A stretch of DNA of 64,000 nucleotides from Methylophaga lonarensis MPL. Its GTDB lineage: Bacteria > Pseudomonadota > Gammaproteobacteria > Nitrosococcales > Methylophagaceae. Position numbers and translations under genes: made by a program. The notes beneath the pieces are model-generated. The model had not been told where the DNA came from. It did not search any database and saw only the letters and a list, made by a program, of their open reading frames with translations. Positions 8,664 to 18,760 of the stretch are shown here, piece by piece (position 1 is the first letter of the stretch; each line of letters begins with the position of its first letter). The DNA is taken from positions 16,807 to 80,806 of the forward strand of contig NZ_APHR01000010.1 of the NCBI RefSeq assembly GCF_000349205.1. The letters run 5' to 3'.

Positions 8664-11063
8664 ATGGCGCGACTGCTTCGTCGACTGTTTGTCCTCTTTG
8701 TACTTCTATCCGCACTTTTTGTCACCACTGTTGTTCTGGTCTATCTGTTGCTAGTGCCCAAACTACCAGACGCCAACACACTTAAGGACACTGAATTACA
8801 GACCCCACTTCGGCTGTACACCGCAGAGGGCCTGCTGATGGCGGAGTTTGGCGAGCAACGTCGCGTACCGGTTGAGTTTGAAGATATTCCGCAGCAAATC
8901 GTTAATGCCTTCATCGCAGCAGAAGATGATCGCTTTTTCCAACACCCAGGGGTCGACTATCAGGGCTTGCTTCGTGCGGCGATTAACCTGGCCAGTACCG
9001 GTGAGAAAGCTCAAGGTGGCAGTACCATCACCATGCAGGTTGCGCGCAACTTCTTTTTGAGCCGCGAAAAAACCTATTTGCGCAAAATCAATGAAATTCT
9101 CCTGTCTCTTGAGATTGAACGCATTCTCAGCAAAGAAGAAATCCTAACGCTTTATCTGAATAAAATTTTCCTGGGTCAGCGGGCCTACGGTATCGCCGCA
9201 GCGGCAGAAGTCTATTACGGCAAAGCACTAAGCGATTTGACACTGGCTGAATCCGCTATGATTGCCGGGCTGCCAAAGGCACCTTCAACCACCAACCCAA
9301 TCACGTCACCTCAAAGGGCTAAAATCCGTCGCGACTACGTGCTGCGTCGAATGCTGGATGTCGGTTACATCAATCAACAGCAATTTAACGAAGCAATGCA
9401 GGAGCCGGTTACTGCACGTTATCACGGTAGAGATCTCGAAGCCTATGCACCTTACGCTGCTGAAATTGTCCGCGCCCAGCTGATAGAACAGTACGGCGAA
9501 GAAATCTACACCGGTGGCTTTAATGTCTACACCACCATTCGCGCCGACCAACAAAAAGCGGCTATGGACGCGGTGCAAAAGGGACTGATTGCCTATGACC
9601 GGCGTCACGGATATCGCGGTCCACTAGCCAAAGTGAACCTTGCAGAAGTCACCGATGCCAGCGGCTATGAGCAAGCGCTAACCGAATACCCCCGCGTGGC
9701 AGGCATGCAGCCTGCTCTGGTGCTGAGTACCGAAGATCAACAGGCAACCATTCACATCCGTCGCCATGGTGCTGCAACGCTGCCCTTCTCTACCATGACA
9801 TGGGCTAGACCCTACCTAACCGCCAATAGCATGGGTCCAAGACCGGAGAAAGTTCAGGATGTACTCAATCCTGGAGATGTTGTCATGGTTGCTGCGGTCG
9901 AGAATGAAGAGGCCGAACATCAATGGCAGCTGGCGCAAATCCCGAATGCTCAAGCTGCACTGGTGGCAGTTTCTCCACATGATGGCGCAGTGACTGCTAT
10001 CCAGGGAGGCTTTGACTTTTTCCACAACAATTTTAACCGTGCTACGCAATCAAGCCGTCAGCCGGGTTCAGGTTTCAAACCTTTCATTTATTCTGCTGCA
10101 TTGGAACATGGCTATACCGCAGCCAGCATCATCAACGATGCCCCAGTGGTTTATGATGATCCGGGGCTCGAGAGCACCTGGCGTCCGGAAAACTACAGTG
10201 GTCGTTTCTTCGGTCCCACCCGGATGCGCGAAGCGTTGATCCATTCACGCAACCTTGTCTCAATCCGGGTATTACGTGATATCGGCATTAATTACGCTGT
10301 CGACTTTTCCAAACGGTTTGGTTTTCAGGAGCACCAACTGCCACGCAGCCTCTCGCTGGCCCTTGGCAGCGGCAGTGCGTCACCTCTGGACATGGCCGTC
10401 GCCTACGCTACCATTGCCAATGGTGGTTATTTGATTGAGCCATACTACATCCACCGCATCGAAAACAGCCGTGGAGAGCTGATCATGCAGGCTCAACCAG
10501 CAACGGTCTGTGAAACTTGCCTGCAAACTCCGCCCGATGATTACGATCTGTTTACCGGACTGCGCCCCGCACAGCGAGTCATCAGTGCGCAAAATGCCTA
10601 CATCATCAACAGTATGCTGGAAGATGTCATTCGCCACGGAACAGGTCGGAGTGCATTGAGTCTGAACCGTCGCGATCTGGCCGGTAAGACAGGCACCACC
10701 AACAACGTGTTTGATGCCTGGTTTAATGGACATTCACCTGAGCTGGCCGCAGTCAGCTGGGTCGGCTTTGACAACCCTCAAACGCTGGGCAGACTCGAGA
10801 CGGGTGGCCGAGCTGCGTTGCCGATGTGGATTGACTTTATGGAGGTGGCACTGCGCGGTGTTCCGGATCGGCCTATGCAGCAACCTGTTGACATGGTCAC
10901 CGTACGCATCGATCCGGACACCGGTTTGCTCGCGCGTCCCGGCTCCGCTAATGCTATTTATGAAACCTTCCAAAGCGCCAGTGTGCCTCAAGGTTTCAGC
11001 AGTGATTCAGGCAGCAGCCGAGGCAGTTACGAAGATAGCGTCCCGGCGATAGATTTATTCTGA
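8664..11063 (+). CDS. mrcA: Penicillin-binding protein 1A (glycosyltransferase/transpeptidase)
   Basis: 799 residues, class A PBP. An N-terminal membrane anchor (LFVLFVLLSALFVTTVVLVYLLL) precedes a GT51 glycosyltransferase domain with EDDRFFQHPGVD and GGSTITMQVARN. An OB-like insert follows, then the transpeptidase with the SxxK motif in QPGSGFKPFIYSAALE, SRN in HSRNLVS and KTG in LAGKTGTTNN. It polymerises and crosslinks peptidoglycan. The position next to divergent pilM is the classic gammaproteobacterial arrangement. Its 3' end overlaps the convergent M48 protease gene by 9 bases. Confidence 0.96.
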   Translation: MARLLRRLFVLFVLLSALFVTTVVLVYLLLVPKLPDANTLKDTELQTPLRLYTAEGLLMAEFGEQRRVPVEFEDIPQQIVNAFIAAEDDRFFQHPGVDYQGLLRAAINLASTGEKAQGGSTITMQVARNFFLSREKTYLRKINEILLSLEIERILSKEEILTLYLNKIFLGQRAYGIAAAAEVYYGKALSDLTLAESAMIAGLPKAPSTTNPITSPQRAKIRRDYVLRRMLDVGYINQQQFNEAMQEPVTARYHGRDLEAYAPYAAEIVRAQLIEQYGEEIYTGGFNVYTTIRADQQKAAMDAVQKGLIAYDRRHGYRGPLAKVNLAEVTDASGYEQALTEYPRVAGMQPALVLSTEDQQATIHIRRHGAATLPFSTMTWARPYLTANSMGPRPEKVQDVLNPGDVVMVAAVENEEAEHQWQLAQIPNAQAALVAVSPHDGAVTAIQGGFDFFHNNFNRATQSSRQPGSGFKPFIYSAALEHGYTAASIINDAPVVYDDPGLESTWRPENYSGRFFGPTRMREALIHSRNLVSIRVLRDIGINYAVDFSKRFGFQEHQLPRSLSLALGSGSASPLDMAVAYATIANGGYLIEPYYIHRIENSRGELIMQAQPATVCETCLQTPPDDYDLFTGLRPAQRVISAQNAYIINSMLEDVIRHGTGRSALSLNRRDLAGKTGTTNNVFDAWFNGHSPELAAVSWVGFDNPQTLGRLETGGRAALPMWIDFMEVALRGVPDRPMQQPVDMVTVRIDPDTGLLARPGSANAIYETFQSASVPQGFSSDSGSSRGSYEDSVPAIDLF

Positions 11064-12560
11064 ACCGCCACGAATACGTTTAGCCAATGTGCCGGGCACC
11101 AGTTGTCCATCAGGATAATCGCCGTTGAGCAATCGCAACTGTGATTCCGGACTGTTGGTGATAGGCGACTCTCTGGCCCATTTTTCATAAGTATCATCTG
11201 GTCCTACAGTCACTACCTCAATGGTATGTGCCCGAGCCAGATGATATTGCTCGGGCGCCAATTCCTGAAGGCTGCGGGCAGTTTCCAACACGTCCTTGTC
11301 AAACTCGACAAATTGTCTGGATTCACGTGCCCCACCAACAAAAATAAAGGCCTTGTCACGCAGATACATGACCGTGACCCGAACCTGCCGCCCCTGCATG
11401 GTGGTTAAACCGGTGTAGCCTTCCAAGCCGTTACTGCGAACCACCTGCCCATCCTGTAAACGGCTTATTTTCAGCCGGTCCTCAATGAACTCAGCCGGCG
11501 TTTGACGACGATTGAGATCCGAGGCTCCCATCTGAATTACGGCATGACCGCCGGGGGCAATAGCAATCAAACTGTCAGGGTTATTTTCAATGTGCCAATT
11601 CTCTGGAAATGTCAGTGCAAAGCGCATATCCCGGTGAAAGAATTTATTCCCCGAGCGAATCCCCTGCGCCTCACTATCACCAAACACCATGCCCTGAATT
11701 CGACGCAGATAGTCTTCCCGGCCCACTCTGGCGTTATCGAGATTGGCATAACGGTTGGCAGCCAACACTACTTGTTGCAAACGCGTGTCATTGTCTGGAT
11801 GAGTCGCAAAGATTCCGTGGTAGCCCTGATAATCTCTACCTTGTTTTTGTGCTTCAGCTTCAGCAAATGTCGCCTGGTCTTTAAGCACACCGATAACATC
11901 AATCATCGCCTGCGGCTTATAACCGGTTCTTGCCAGATATTCGGCACCTAATCGATCCGCTTCCAGTTCATGCTCACGACCATAACCACTTAACAATGCC
12001 CCACCTAGAACGTTGAACAGTTGTTGTGAGGGTGCGGCACGCAATTCGGGCACCAGAATCGCACCGATGGTATATCCAAGGTTGGCTGCCTGAGCAGCAC
12101 TGGCCTGACGCACGCCATGTCTTGCGGTGACATGGCCGATTTCATGTCCGAGCACCGCAGCAAGCTCAGCTTCCGAATTCAGATAAGCCATCAAGCCACG
12201 GGTGATGTAGATGTAGCCGCCGGGTAAAGCAAATGCGTTGATTACCGGGCTATCAAGCACGGTAAACCGATAAACCAGATGATCACGGTGACTGGCCGCA
12301 GCCAGACGTTCTCCCAGTTCCTGAACGTATGCCTGCAATGCTTCGTCAGGATAAAGTCCATACTGCTCAACCAGCTGAGGATGATACTGACGACCAATCT
12401 CCAGCTCTTGATTTTCCGACAACATGACAAAGTCACGGCCGCCAGTGACCGGGTTCTGCGCACAGGCAGTCAAAAGCCCCAGAAACAACAAAGCCCCGAC
12501 CATACGACCGAGGCTTTGGAGTTTACTGCGGGCTGAACATAGTTCATTCACGCATTTCAT
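11055..12560 (-). CDS. M48 family metalloprotease, lipoprotein
   Basis: About 501 residues from ATG 12560. The lipobox LLTAC after a hydrophobic signal shows membrane anchoring; mature sequence CAQNPVTGGRDFVMLSENQE. The zinc motif HEIGH lies in VLGHEIGHVTARHG, with the third ligand Glu in HELEADRLGAEYL. A C-terminal beta-rich domain (FALTFPENWHIEN...) and a GDYPDGQLVPGTLAKRI end follow, typical of YfgC/BepA-like periplasmic quality-control proteases. The frame runs back to 12743 inside rpmE, but GGTGA precedes ATG 12560 by 7 bases. The exact paralog (BepA or LoiP type) is undecided. Confidence 0.88.
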   Translation of the reverse strand: MKCVNELCSARSKLQSLGRMVGALLFLGLLTACAQNPVTGGRDFVMLSENQELEIGRQYHPQLVEQYGLYPDEALQAYVQELGERLAAASHRDHLVYRFTVLDSPVINAFALPGGYIYITRGLMAYLNSEAELAAVLGHEIGHVTARHGVRQASAAQAANLGYTIGAILVPELRAAPSQQLFNVLGGALLSGYGREHELEADRLGAEYLARTGYKPQAMIDVIGVLKDQATFAEAEAQKQGRDYQGYHGIFATHPDNDTRLQQVVLAANRYANLDNARVGREDYLRRIQGMVFGDSEAQGIRSGNKFFHRDMRFALTFPENWHIENNPDSLIAIAPGGHAVIQMGASDLNRRQTPAEFIEDRLKISRLQDGQVVRSNGLEGYTGLTTMQGRQVRVTVMYLRDKAFIFVGGARESRQFVEFDKDVLETARSLQELAPEQYHLARAHTIEVVTVGPDDTYEKWARESPITNSPESQLRLLNGDYPDGQLVPGTLAKRIRGGSE

Positions 12561-12579
12561 GATCATTTCACCGCACGAT

Positions 12580-12780
12580 TTATTTTCCGTATTTCTGACG
12601 GAATTTATCAACACGACCGGCGCTGTCAAGGACCTTTTGCTTACCGGTATAGAATGGATGACACTCTGAGCATACATCCAGAGTGAGGTCAGTGCCACGT
12701 GTAGAGCGGGTTTTGAATGTGTTACCGCAGCTGCAGGTAACATTGATTTCGCTGTATTCTGGATGGATATCCGCTTTCAT
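12580..12780 (-). CDS. rpmE: 50S ribosomal protein L31 (zinc-binding form)
   Basis: 66 residues, full length. The four zinc-binding cysteines are in TCSCGN and VCSECH, so this is the C+ (zinc-containing) form rather than the zinc-independent paralog. It is a structural protein of the large ribosomal subunit. The stop is 20 bases from the M48 protease start on the same strand. The upstream gap (12781-12913) contains no gene. Confidence 0.97.
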   Translation of the reverse strand: MKADIHPEYSEINVTCSCGNTFKTRSTRGTDLTLDVCSECHPFYTGKQKVLDSAGRVDKFRQKYGK

Positions 12781-12913
12781 ATCTGTACTCGTCTAGAAAA
12801 TGTTGCCAATTAAATCGGCCCAAACCGCGTTTTGAGCTTTAGAACCGCATAATTCTACTGATATGAAGCCTCAACAGCAAGTCCAATTATTGCTTAACTC
12901 AATCAGAACCCGA

Positions 12914-13483
12914 TCACAGCAAGCGCTGGGCCACCAGCATGGCTTGATTGCGCCAGCCTTTGTCTTTATCACCTGATAAAGACTCTTCACGATACACCCG
13001 TATTTTGAGACCCTGAAAAATTTGCAGAAGTTCATTGTCTTCGAGCAGATAGTCAGGGTTTGAAGGCCCCACAGTGGCGACCTTGTTACGTGTCCAGGTC
13101 TGATAGAACAACAACCCCTGCGGTCTCAAAGCCGTCATCAATGCTGGACACAGTAACCTGTCAAGAAAGTGACTGACCACGATGACGTCCAGAGAATTGG
13201 CTACTGGAGGATGCTGCACCACATCTCGCAATTCGGTGCTGATGGTCAATTGTTTGTCAGCTGACCACTGGCTTAATTTTTCCAGTGCCACTGCAGAGCT
13301 ATCCCAGGCGTGCACTTGCAAGCCCTGTTGAGCCAGCAAAATTGCATTCGCTCCAAGGCCACAGGCCAGATCCAGGGCTTCGCCCCGGGCTGGCAGCAAA
13401 TGTTTGTTTTCCTGCAACACCCTGGCCGGCTGTGCCATGGCAACATCGGCCAGACGATATTTGTCATCCCATTTGCCGGGCAT
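12914..13483 (-). CDS. Class I SAM-dependent methyltransferase
   Basis: 189 residues from ATG 13483 (MPGKWDDKYRL...), which overlaps the trkH stop by one base (TAATG). The motif I glycine loop is ALDLACGLGANAILLAQQG, followed by the acidic ribose ligand in VHAWDSSAVAL and a post-motif VIVVSHFLDRLL. The architecture resembles TehB/thiopurine-type small methyltransferases, but the substrate cannot be read from the sequence. The open frame extends upstream to 13570 inside trkH; that extension has no family support. Confidence 0.8.
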   Translation of the reverse strand: MPGKWDDKYRLADVAMAQPARVLQENKHLLPARGEALDLACGLGANAILLAQQGLQVHAWDSSAVALEKLSQWSADKQLTISTELRDVVQHPPVANSLDVIVVSHFLDRLLCPALMTALRPQGLLFYQTWTRNKVATVGPSNPDYLLEDNELLQIFQGLKIRVYREESLSGDKDKGWRNQAMLVAQRLL

Positions 13484-14933
13484 TAGCGGCGCCAGAATGC
13501 AGGCGTTAGCACCACCAGCAGGGTAAATATTTCCAGCCGGCCCATCAGCATTGCAAAAGACAGCACCCATTTGGCTGTGTTGTTGATACTGCCAAAATTT
13601 TCAGCCACATCGCCAAGTCCCGGTCCAAGGTTGTTGAGTGTTGCAGTCACTGCAGAAAAAGAAGTGACCACATCAAGGCCGGTCGCCATTAATGTCAGAT
13701 GCATGATGCTGAACGAAAAGACATACAAGGCAAAAAAGCCCCAAACCGCACCGACGACTTTTGGTGGCAAGGCCTTGCCGTTAATCTTGATGGCAAAAAC
13801 GCCATTGGGATGAATCAAGCGAAGGACTTCACGATACCCCTGCTTGAACAGCAGCATGATGCGAATCACTTTCATACCGCCCGCCGTTGAAAAAGCACAA
13901 CCACCGATATAACTGACCATCAATAACAGTATCGGCAAAAAGCCCGGCCACAAGGCAAATTCCGCTGTCGCAAACCCCGCTGTTGTGCCGATGGACACCG
14001 TTTGAAACAGGGCTTGTCTGAATGCCAGATGGTGATCATTCACGGTCGAGGTCAATAACAGATAGCTAAAGGTAATAATCGATACCAGCAGCATAATGCC
14101 GAGAAACACTCTCACTTCTGAGTCGACAAAATAATGTCTGAGCGTTCTGCCTCGCCAGGCGATAAAATGCAACGAGAAGTTCATGGCTGCAATTAACATG
14201 AATGTCACCGCAATCATCTCGACGAGCGCACTATCGAAATAGCCCATGCTGGCATCGTGCGTGGAAAAACCACCAATCGCCACAGTTGAGAAGCTGTGGC
14301 CAATCGCATCAAAGGCTGACATGCCAGCCCAGTAGTAAGCGCCTGCACAGACAATGGTCAAGGTCACATAGATATACCAGAGTGCCTTGCTGTCTCGGTG
14401 ATTCTTGGCGTTAGTTTGGAATCTTTCATCGGTCCGGGTGTTTCGGCGCGATACAACTGCATGCCACCAACACCCAGCAGTGGCAAGATCGCAACCGCCA
14501 GTACCACGATACCCATTCCGCCCAACCACTGTAAAAACTGTCGATAAAACAGGATGGCATGCGGTAGTGTGTCCAGACCGGTCAATACCGTCGAGCCGGT
14601 GGTTGTCAGTCCGGACATCGACTCAAACACCGCATCGGTAAAGCTCATCATGGGATCTTCAGACAAATAAAATGGCAATGACCCTGCCAGTCCCAATGCC
14701 ATCCAGAACATCACCACCACAATAAAGCCATCACGAATTTTCAATTCGCGCCGATGCTTACGGGCAGGCAGCCATAGGCTGAGTCCGATCAACAGCAACA
14801 AGACAAATGCCGTGGCAAAGGCGTCTCCCGCGCCATCCTGATAAATCCAGGCCACCAGCAACGGCGGCAGCATGGTGACGCTGAACAAAGTCAGCAAAAT
14901 GCCGAGAATCCGTTGAATGGTGAAAAACTGCAT
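13483..14933 (-). pseudogene. trkH: Trk potassium uptake protein TrkH, split by a one-base frameshift
   Basis: Two overlapping frames together encode a normal TrkH of about 483 residues. The first (14933 down to about 14390) carries the N-terminal helices and the first pore loop (SMSGLTTTGSTVL) through GMQLYRAETPGPMKDSKLTPRITETA. The second continues KALWYIYVTLTIV... with later pore loops (HSFSTVAIGGFSTH, SIGTTAGFATAEF) to LEIFTLLVVLTPAFWRR. The join needs one extra base near 14387-14389 (GCAAGGC read where GCAAAGGC would restore ETAKALW). TrkH is the inner-membrane K+ channel subunit working with TrkA. The lesion is a short homopolymer, so a sequencing error is as likely as a real mutation. 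Confidence 0.9.
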
Positions 14934-14936
14934 CGC

Positions 14937-16438
14937 TTACGTGGCCTTACGCTTGAAGTGCCACCACAGGCCAAAGCCGAGCACGGTCAAAATACCCAGT
15001 GGCCAGCGACCCCAGAAAATATAGGGTGTGTAGCCGGTTCGCGGTTGCACTTCATGAGTCAGCGTTGCTTCTGCAAATTGTGCGGTCTGCCGCTCAAGTT
15101 GTCCTTTGAAATCGATAAAGGCCGAAATGCCATTTGTGGTCACACGCAACATGGGGCGTCCACTTTCCAGCGCGCGACTTCGTGAAATCTGCAGATGCTG
15201 ATGTGGGGCAAAAGAATCACCGTACCAGGCATTATTGGTGGCATTGACCAGCATGGTCGCTTCCGGCAGACCGGAACGCACCTGCGAAGTAAAGGTGTCC
15301 TCATAACAAATTGAAATCGCCACCTTCTCACCGGCGGCTTCAATCAGCGGTTGATCAGCACGACCTTTGGAAAACGAAGACATTGGCAGATCAAAGAATG
15401 CGATCAGCCACGCAGGGTCTCAAACGGCACATAATCACCAAAAGGCACCAGGTGCTGCTTGTGATAAAAGGCCTCGCCGTTGCCCAGCAGCATCATGCTG
15501 TTGTAGTAGTTCTCTGTTGCCAAATCCATAAACGGCAAGCCCAGTAATATATCGGTATTGTGTTGTCTCGCCTGCTCAGCAAGTGGCTGAAAATAAAAAT
15601 CCTTCAGCTGATGATAAAACGCTGTGACGGCGTTTTCCGGCCACACCACCAGATCACTGTCCCAATGCTCCTGTGTGCGCACTTCATAAAGTGCCAGCGT
15701 ACGCATTAATTGCTCTGGGTCCCATTTTATTTCCTGGGGAATATTGCCCTGAATGAGGGTTGCCTTAAGTGAGTTGTCAGTCGCTTGCGTCCAGTCAACT
15801 TGCTGGATGCCCCAGCCACCAAGCCAGATGACCAGCACCAGTAAAGCCGGCCACCAGTGGCGTTTTCCCCAAGCGACCAATAACAAAGCAGCGGTCAATG
15901 CCACCAGCCAGGTGACACCCAGAACACCAATCACCGGAATCCAACCTGCCAGTGGTCCATCAATTTGGCTGACGCCAATGTCCAGCCATGGGAAACCGGT
16001 TAAAAACCAGCCTTTGAACCATTCCAGCACCAACCAGGCAAAAGGCAATAACAACAACAGATCGCTTATGGAAAACTGTTGTGAACTCACTCGACGGATC
16101 AGTGCGCCCAACGCACCGGTGTACAACGACAAAAAGCCCACAAACAGACCGGTCAGGAAAACGGCCAGTGGCACACTGGCATCACCAAATTCATGAATGG
16201 CGACAAATACCCAGGAGACGCCCACCCCAAACATGCCCAGGCCAAACAGGCAGCCTCGCCAAAAAGCTTGTTTGGGGGTGGTTTGCTGCCAACTGACAAA
16301 TAGCAGAAGCAGACTCAAAACAGCCAGGGGATACCAATAAAATGGCGCAAATGCCAGCGGCATTATCGCTCCCGCCAGCAGCGCTATGACAGCGCCTTTT
16401 TTTCCGGTCCATGCAGGCAGCGATAATCTGTTCATCAT
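14937..16438 (-). pseudogene. lnt: Apolipoprotein N-acyltransferase, split by a one-base frameshift
   Basis: Lnt transfers the third acyl chain to lipoproteins at the inner membrane. The first frame (16438-15404) holds the membrane helices and most of the nitrilase domain, with catalytic Glu in VWPENAVTAF and Lys in FYHKQHLVPFGDYVP, and ends at FETLRG-stop. The second (15383-14937) resumes with SSFSKG and carries the catalytic Cys in ISICYEDTF, ending in a last membrane helix. One missing base near 15406-15409 (GGCTGATC where GGCCTGATC is expected) explains the break; together they give about 500 residues, the normal length. As Lnt is normally essential in this group, an assembly error is likely. 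Confidence 0.9.
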
Positions 16439-17307
16439 TCAGACTCGTTCAACAACTCGTTTTCGTCCGGTGGTAACACCACCATTCTCAGCAGGTGCAG
16501 CCTGCGATTATCGGCACGTAATACCGTAAACTCATAACGACCAATCGTCACCTGTTCACCACGTTCAGGCAAGTGACCAAACTGATTGACCACATATCCA
16601 CCGACGGTGTCGAAGTCTTCATCACTCCAGTCGGTTTCAAAAAACTCGTTGAAGTCTTCAACCGTGGTCAACGCTTTGATGGTGTAGGTATTCTCATCGC
16701 GCTGCAAAATAGGTGCATCATCGTCAATGTCATGCTCATCTTCAATCTCGCCAACGATTTGTTCCAGCACGTTTTCAATAGTGACAATACCGGCCACACC
16801 GCCATACTCATCAACAACAATTGCCATATGATTACGGCGCGCCCTGAATTCACGCAGCAGCACATTCAGTCGTTTGCTTTCAGGAATAAATACGGCAGGA
16901 CGTAACAGTTCACGCAAATCAAATTCAAACTTGCCGGCACTGACTACGGCTGACAGCAAATCCTTGGCCAGCAGAATGCCAATGACATCATCACGATCAT
17001 CATCAATGACCGGAAATCTTGAGTGTGCGGTTTCGGTCACCAGACGCAAAGTCTCTTCCATCGGTGCGTCGCGGGAAATCATGGCGACTTGGGACCTTGG
17101 AATCATAATATCGCGTGCTTGCATTTGCGACACACTCAGGGCACCTTCGACGATAGACAGTGCCTCAGAATCAAGAATATGTCGCTCAGATGCCGAGCGA
17201 AGCAACTCAATCAGCTGCTCCTGATCCTTGGGTTCCAGTAGCAGATTACTCAGTCGCTTGAACCAGTTTTGCAATTGATTCTGGCGACTCGTTCGTCCTT
17301 CGTTCAT
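16435..17307 (-). CDS. corC: CorC/YbeX-family CBS-domain protein
   Basis: 290 residues, no membrane helices. A short N-terminal region is followed by a CBS pair ([17 protein letters not shown]..., [31 protein letters not shown]) and a C-terminal CorC_HlyC domain ([18 protein letters not shown]). The family is linked to Mg2+/Co2+ efflux; members also act in lipoprotein and ribosome-related phenotypes through their operon. It overlaps lnt by 4 bases and ybeY by 4 bases, reproducing the ybeZ-ybeY-ybeX-lnt order of E. coli. Confidence 0.94.
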   Translation of the reverse strand: MNEGRTSRQNQLQNWFKRLSNLLLEPKDQEQLIELLRSASERHILDSEALSIVEGALSVSQMQARDIMIPRSQVAMISRDAPMEETLRLVTETAHSRFPVIDDDRDDVIGILLAKDLLSAVVSAGKFEFDLRELLRPAVFIPESKRLNVLLREFRARRNHMAIVVDEYGGVAGIVTIENVLEQIVGEIEDEHDIDDDAPILQRDENTYTIKALTTVEDFNEFFETDWSDEDFDTVGGYVVNQFGHLPERGEQVTIGRYEFTVLRADNRRLHLLRMVVLPPDENELLNESE

Positions 17308-17768
17308 TTGACCGGCCCTTGCTCGATATAAGGGTTATTGATCTTCAGTTTTTGCAAAATACTGATTTCCAGCGCTTCCATGTGTTCGGCTTCGTCATCT
17401 TGCAAATGATCGTAGCCCAGCAAATGCAGGCAACCATGCACGACCATGTGTGCCCAATGATCTTCTGCCGCTTTGCCTTGAGTGTTGGCCTCGTCAAGGA
17501 CAACCTGCGAACAGATGACCAGATCGCCTAATAATACCGGTGTCATTGGCACAGGCGATTCAAATGGAAATGACAAGACATTGGTCGGACCTGACTTGCC
17601 TCGATAATCTTCGTTGAGTTCAGCACTTTCTGCTGTATCAACCAACCGAATGGTTAACTCGGCATCCTCATCCAGCTCGGCCAATGCAGCCTCAGCCCAT
17701 TGTTGAAATTGTGCCGCTGCGGGTACTGACTGATCGGTGGCAATTTGCAGATCGATAGTAATGGTCAC
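17304..17768 (-). CDS. ybeY: Endoribonuclease YbeY (rRNA maturation)
   Basis: 154 residues. The zinc-binding signature [15 protein letters not shown] is complete (H-x3-H-x5-H type with the following DH). YbeY acts in 16S rRNA 3' processing and ribosome quality control in the cytosol. It overlaps phoH by 4 bases upstream and corC by 4 bases downstream, so the proteins are probably made together. Confidence 0.96.
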   Translation of the reverse strand: MTITIDLQIATDQSVPAAAQFQQWAEAALAELDEDAELTIRLVDTAESAELNEDYRGKSGPTNVLSFPFESPVPMTPVLLGDLVICSQVVLDEANTQGKAAEDHWAHMVVHGCLHLLGYDHLQDDEAEHMEALEISILQKLKINNPYIEQGPVK

Positions 17769-18739
17769 GACTTCTGCTCAGCTTTCTCATAGGCGAGAAT
17801 CACTTTCTGCACCAACGCGTGCCTGACCACATCCTTGGCCTGGAAAAAGGTAAATCCGATGCCTTCAACCTCTTTCAACACCTCAATGGCATGACGCAAG
17901 CCCGACTTTTGCGAGCCCGGTAAATCAACCTGGGTGATATCACCGGTGATTACCGCAGTCGAGTTGTAACCCAGACGCGTCAGAAACATTTTCATCTGCT
18001 CGACCGTAGTATTTTGTGCCTCATCGAGAATAATGAAGGCCTCGTTGAGGGTTCGGCCACGCATATAGGCCAGAGGTGCTACTTCAATAACATTTCGTTC
18101 GATCAGTTTGGCGACACGCTCAAAACCGAGCATTTCATACAGGGCATCAAATAACGGACGCAGATAGGGATCAACTTTCTGGGCCAGATCGCCGGGCAAA
18201 AAGCCCAATCTTTCACCAGCTTCTACCGCCGGGCGAACCAGCACGATGCGTCTGGCAAGATCACGTTCCAGCGCTTCCACGGCGCAGGCCACCGCCAGAT
18301 AGGTTTTACCGGTGCCGGCTGGTCCCACACCAAAATTGATGTCGTGGGTCATGATGCGTCGCAGGTAAGCCTGCTGGTTTTCACCACGAGCTTTGACCAG
18401 ACCTCGCTTGGTCTTGATGACCACATCCTTGTCTTCAACAACCGGTTGATGGTCTTCACCACCTTGTTGGCGAATTGCCAAATGCACCTGTTCCGGTGCA
18501 AGAATGCTTTGCGAAGTCTGGGCATACAGATCGTGAATCACTGTTTGCACATTATTGAGCACTTCAGCGTGACCAATGACCTGAAACTTGACGCCACGGT
18601 TATTGATTTCAACGCCAAAGCCTCGTTCCATCATGCGCAAATGCTCATCAAGATGGCCGCAAAGGTTGGCAAGTCGGGGGTTATCGGCGGGACTCAGCTC
18701 AAAACTGACGCTATCGAGTGGTGCGGAAGATTGGCTCAC
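17765..18739 (-). CDS. ybeZ: PhoH-like ATPase (YbeZ)
   Basis: 324 residues. A KH-like N-terminal region is followed by a PhoH ATPase domain with Walker [12 protein letters not shown] and Walker [12 protein letters not shown], plus [11 protein letters not shown]. The family is a predicted RNA-associated ATPase that partners with YbeY. The gene follows miaB by 22 bases and overlaps ybeY by 4 bases. Confidence 0.95.
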   Translation of the reverse strand: MSQSSAPLDSVSFELSPADNPRLANLCGHLDEHLRMMERGFGVEINNRGVKFQVIGHAEVLNNVQTVIHDLYAQTSQSILAPEQVHLAIRQQGGEDHQPVVEDKDVVIKTKRGLVKARGENQQAYLRRIMTHDINFGVGPAGTGKTYLAVACAVEALERDLARRIVLVRPAVEAGERLGFLPGDLAQKVDPYLRPLFDALYEMLGFERVAKLIERNVIEVAPLAYMRGRTLNEAFIILDEAQNTTVEQMKMFLTRLGYNSTAVITGDITQVDLPGSQKSGLRHAIEVLKEVEGIGFTFFQAKDVVRHALVQKVILAYEKAEQKS

Positions 18740-18760
18740 TAAAGGTTCACCTATGGGGGG

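Noticed and set aside
12487..12517. CAAAGCC/GGCTTTG inverted repeat as an rpmE terminator
   Set aside because: It lies within the signal-peptide region of the M48 protease coding sequence, has a long loop and no T run.
13483..14933. Two separate genes for the two TrkH frames
   Set aside because: Both halves together equal one TrkH, with continuity across a one-base gap; a single broken gene is the simpler reading.
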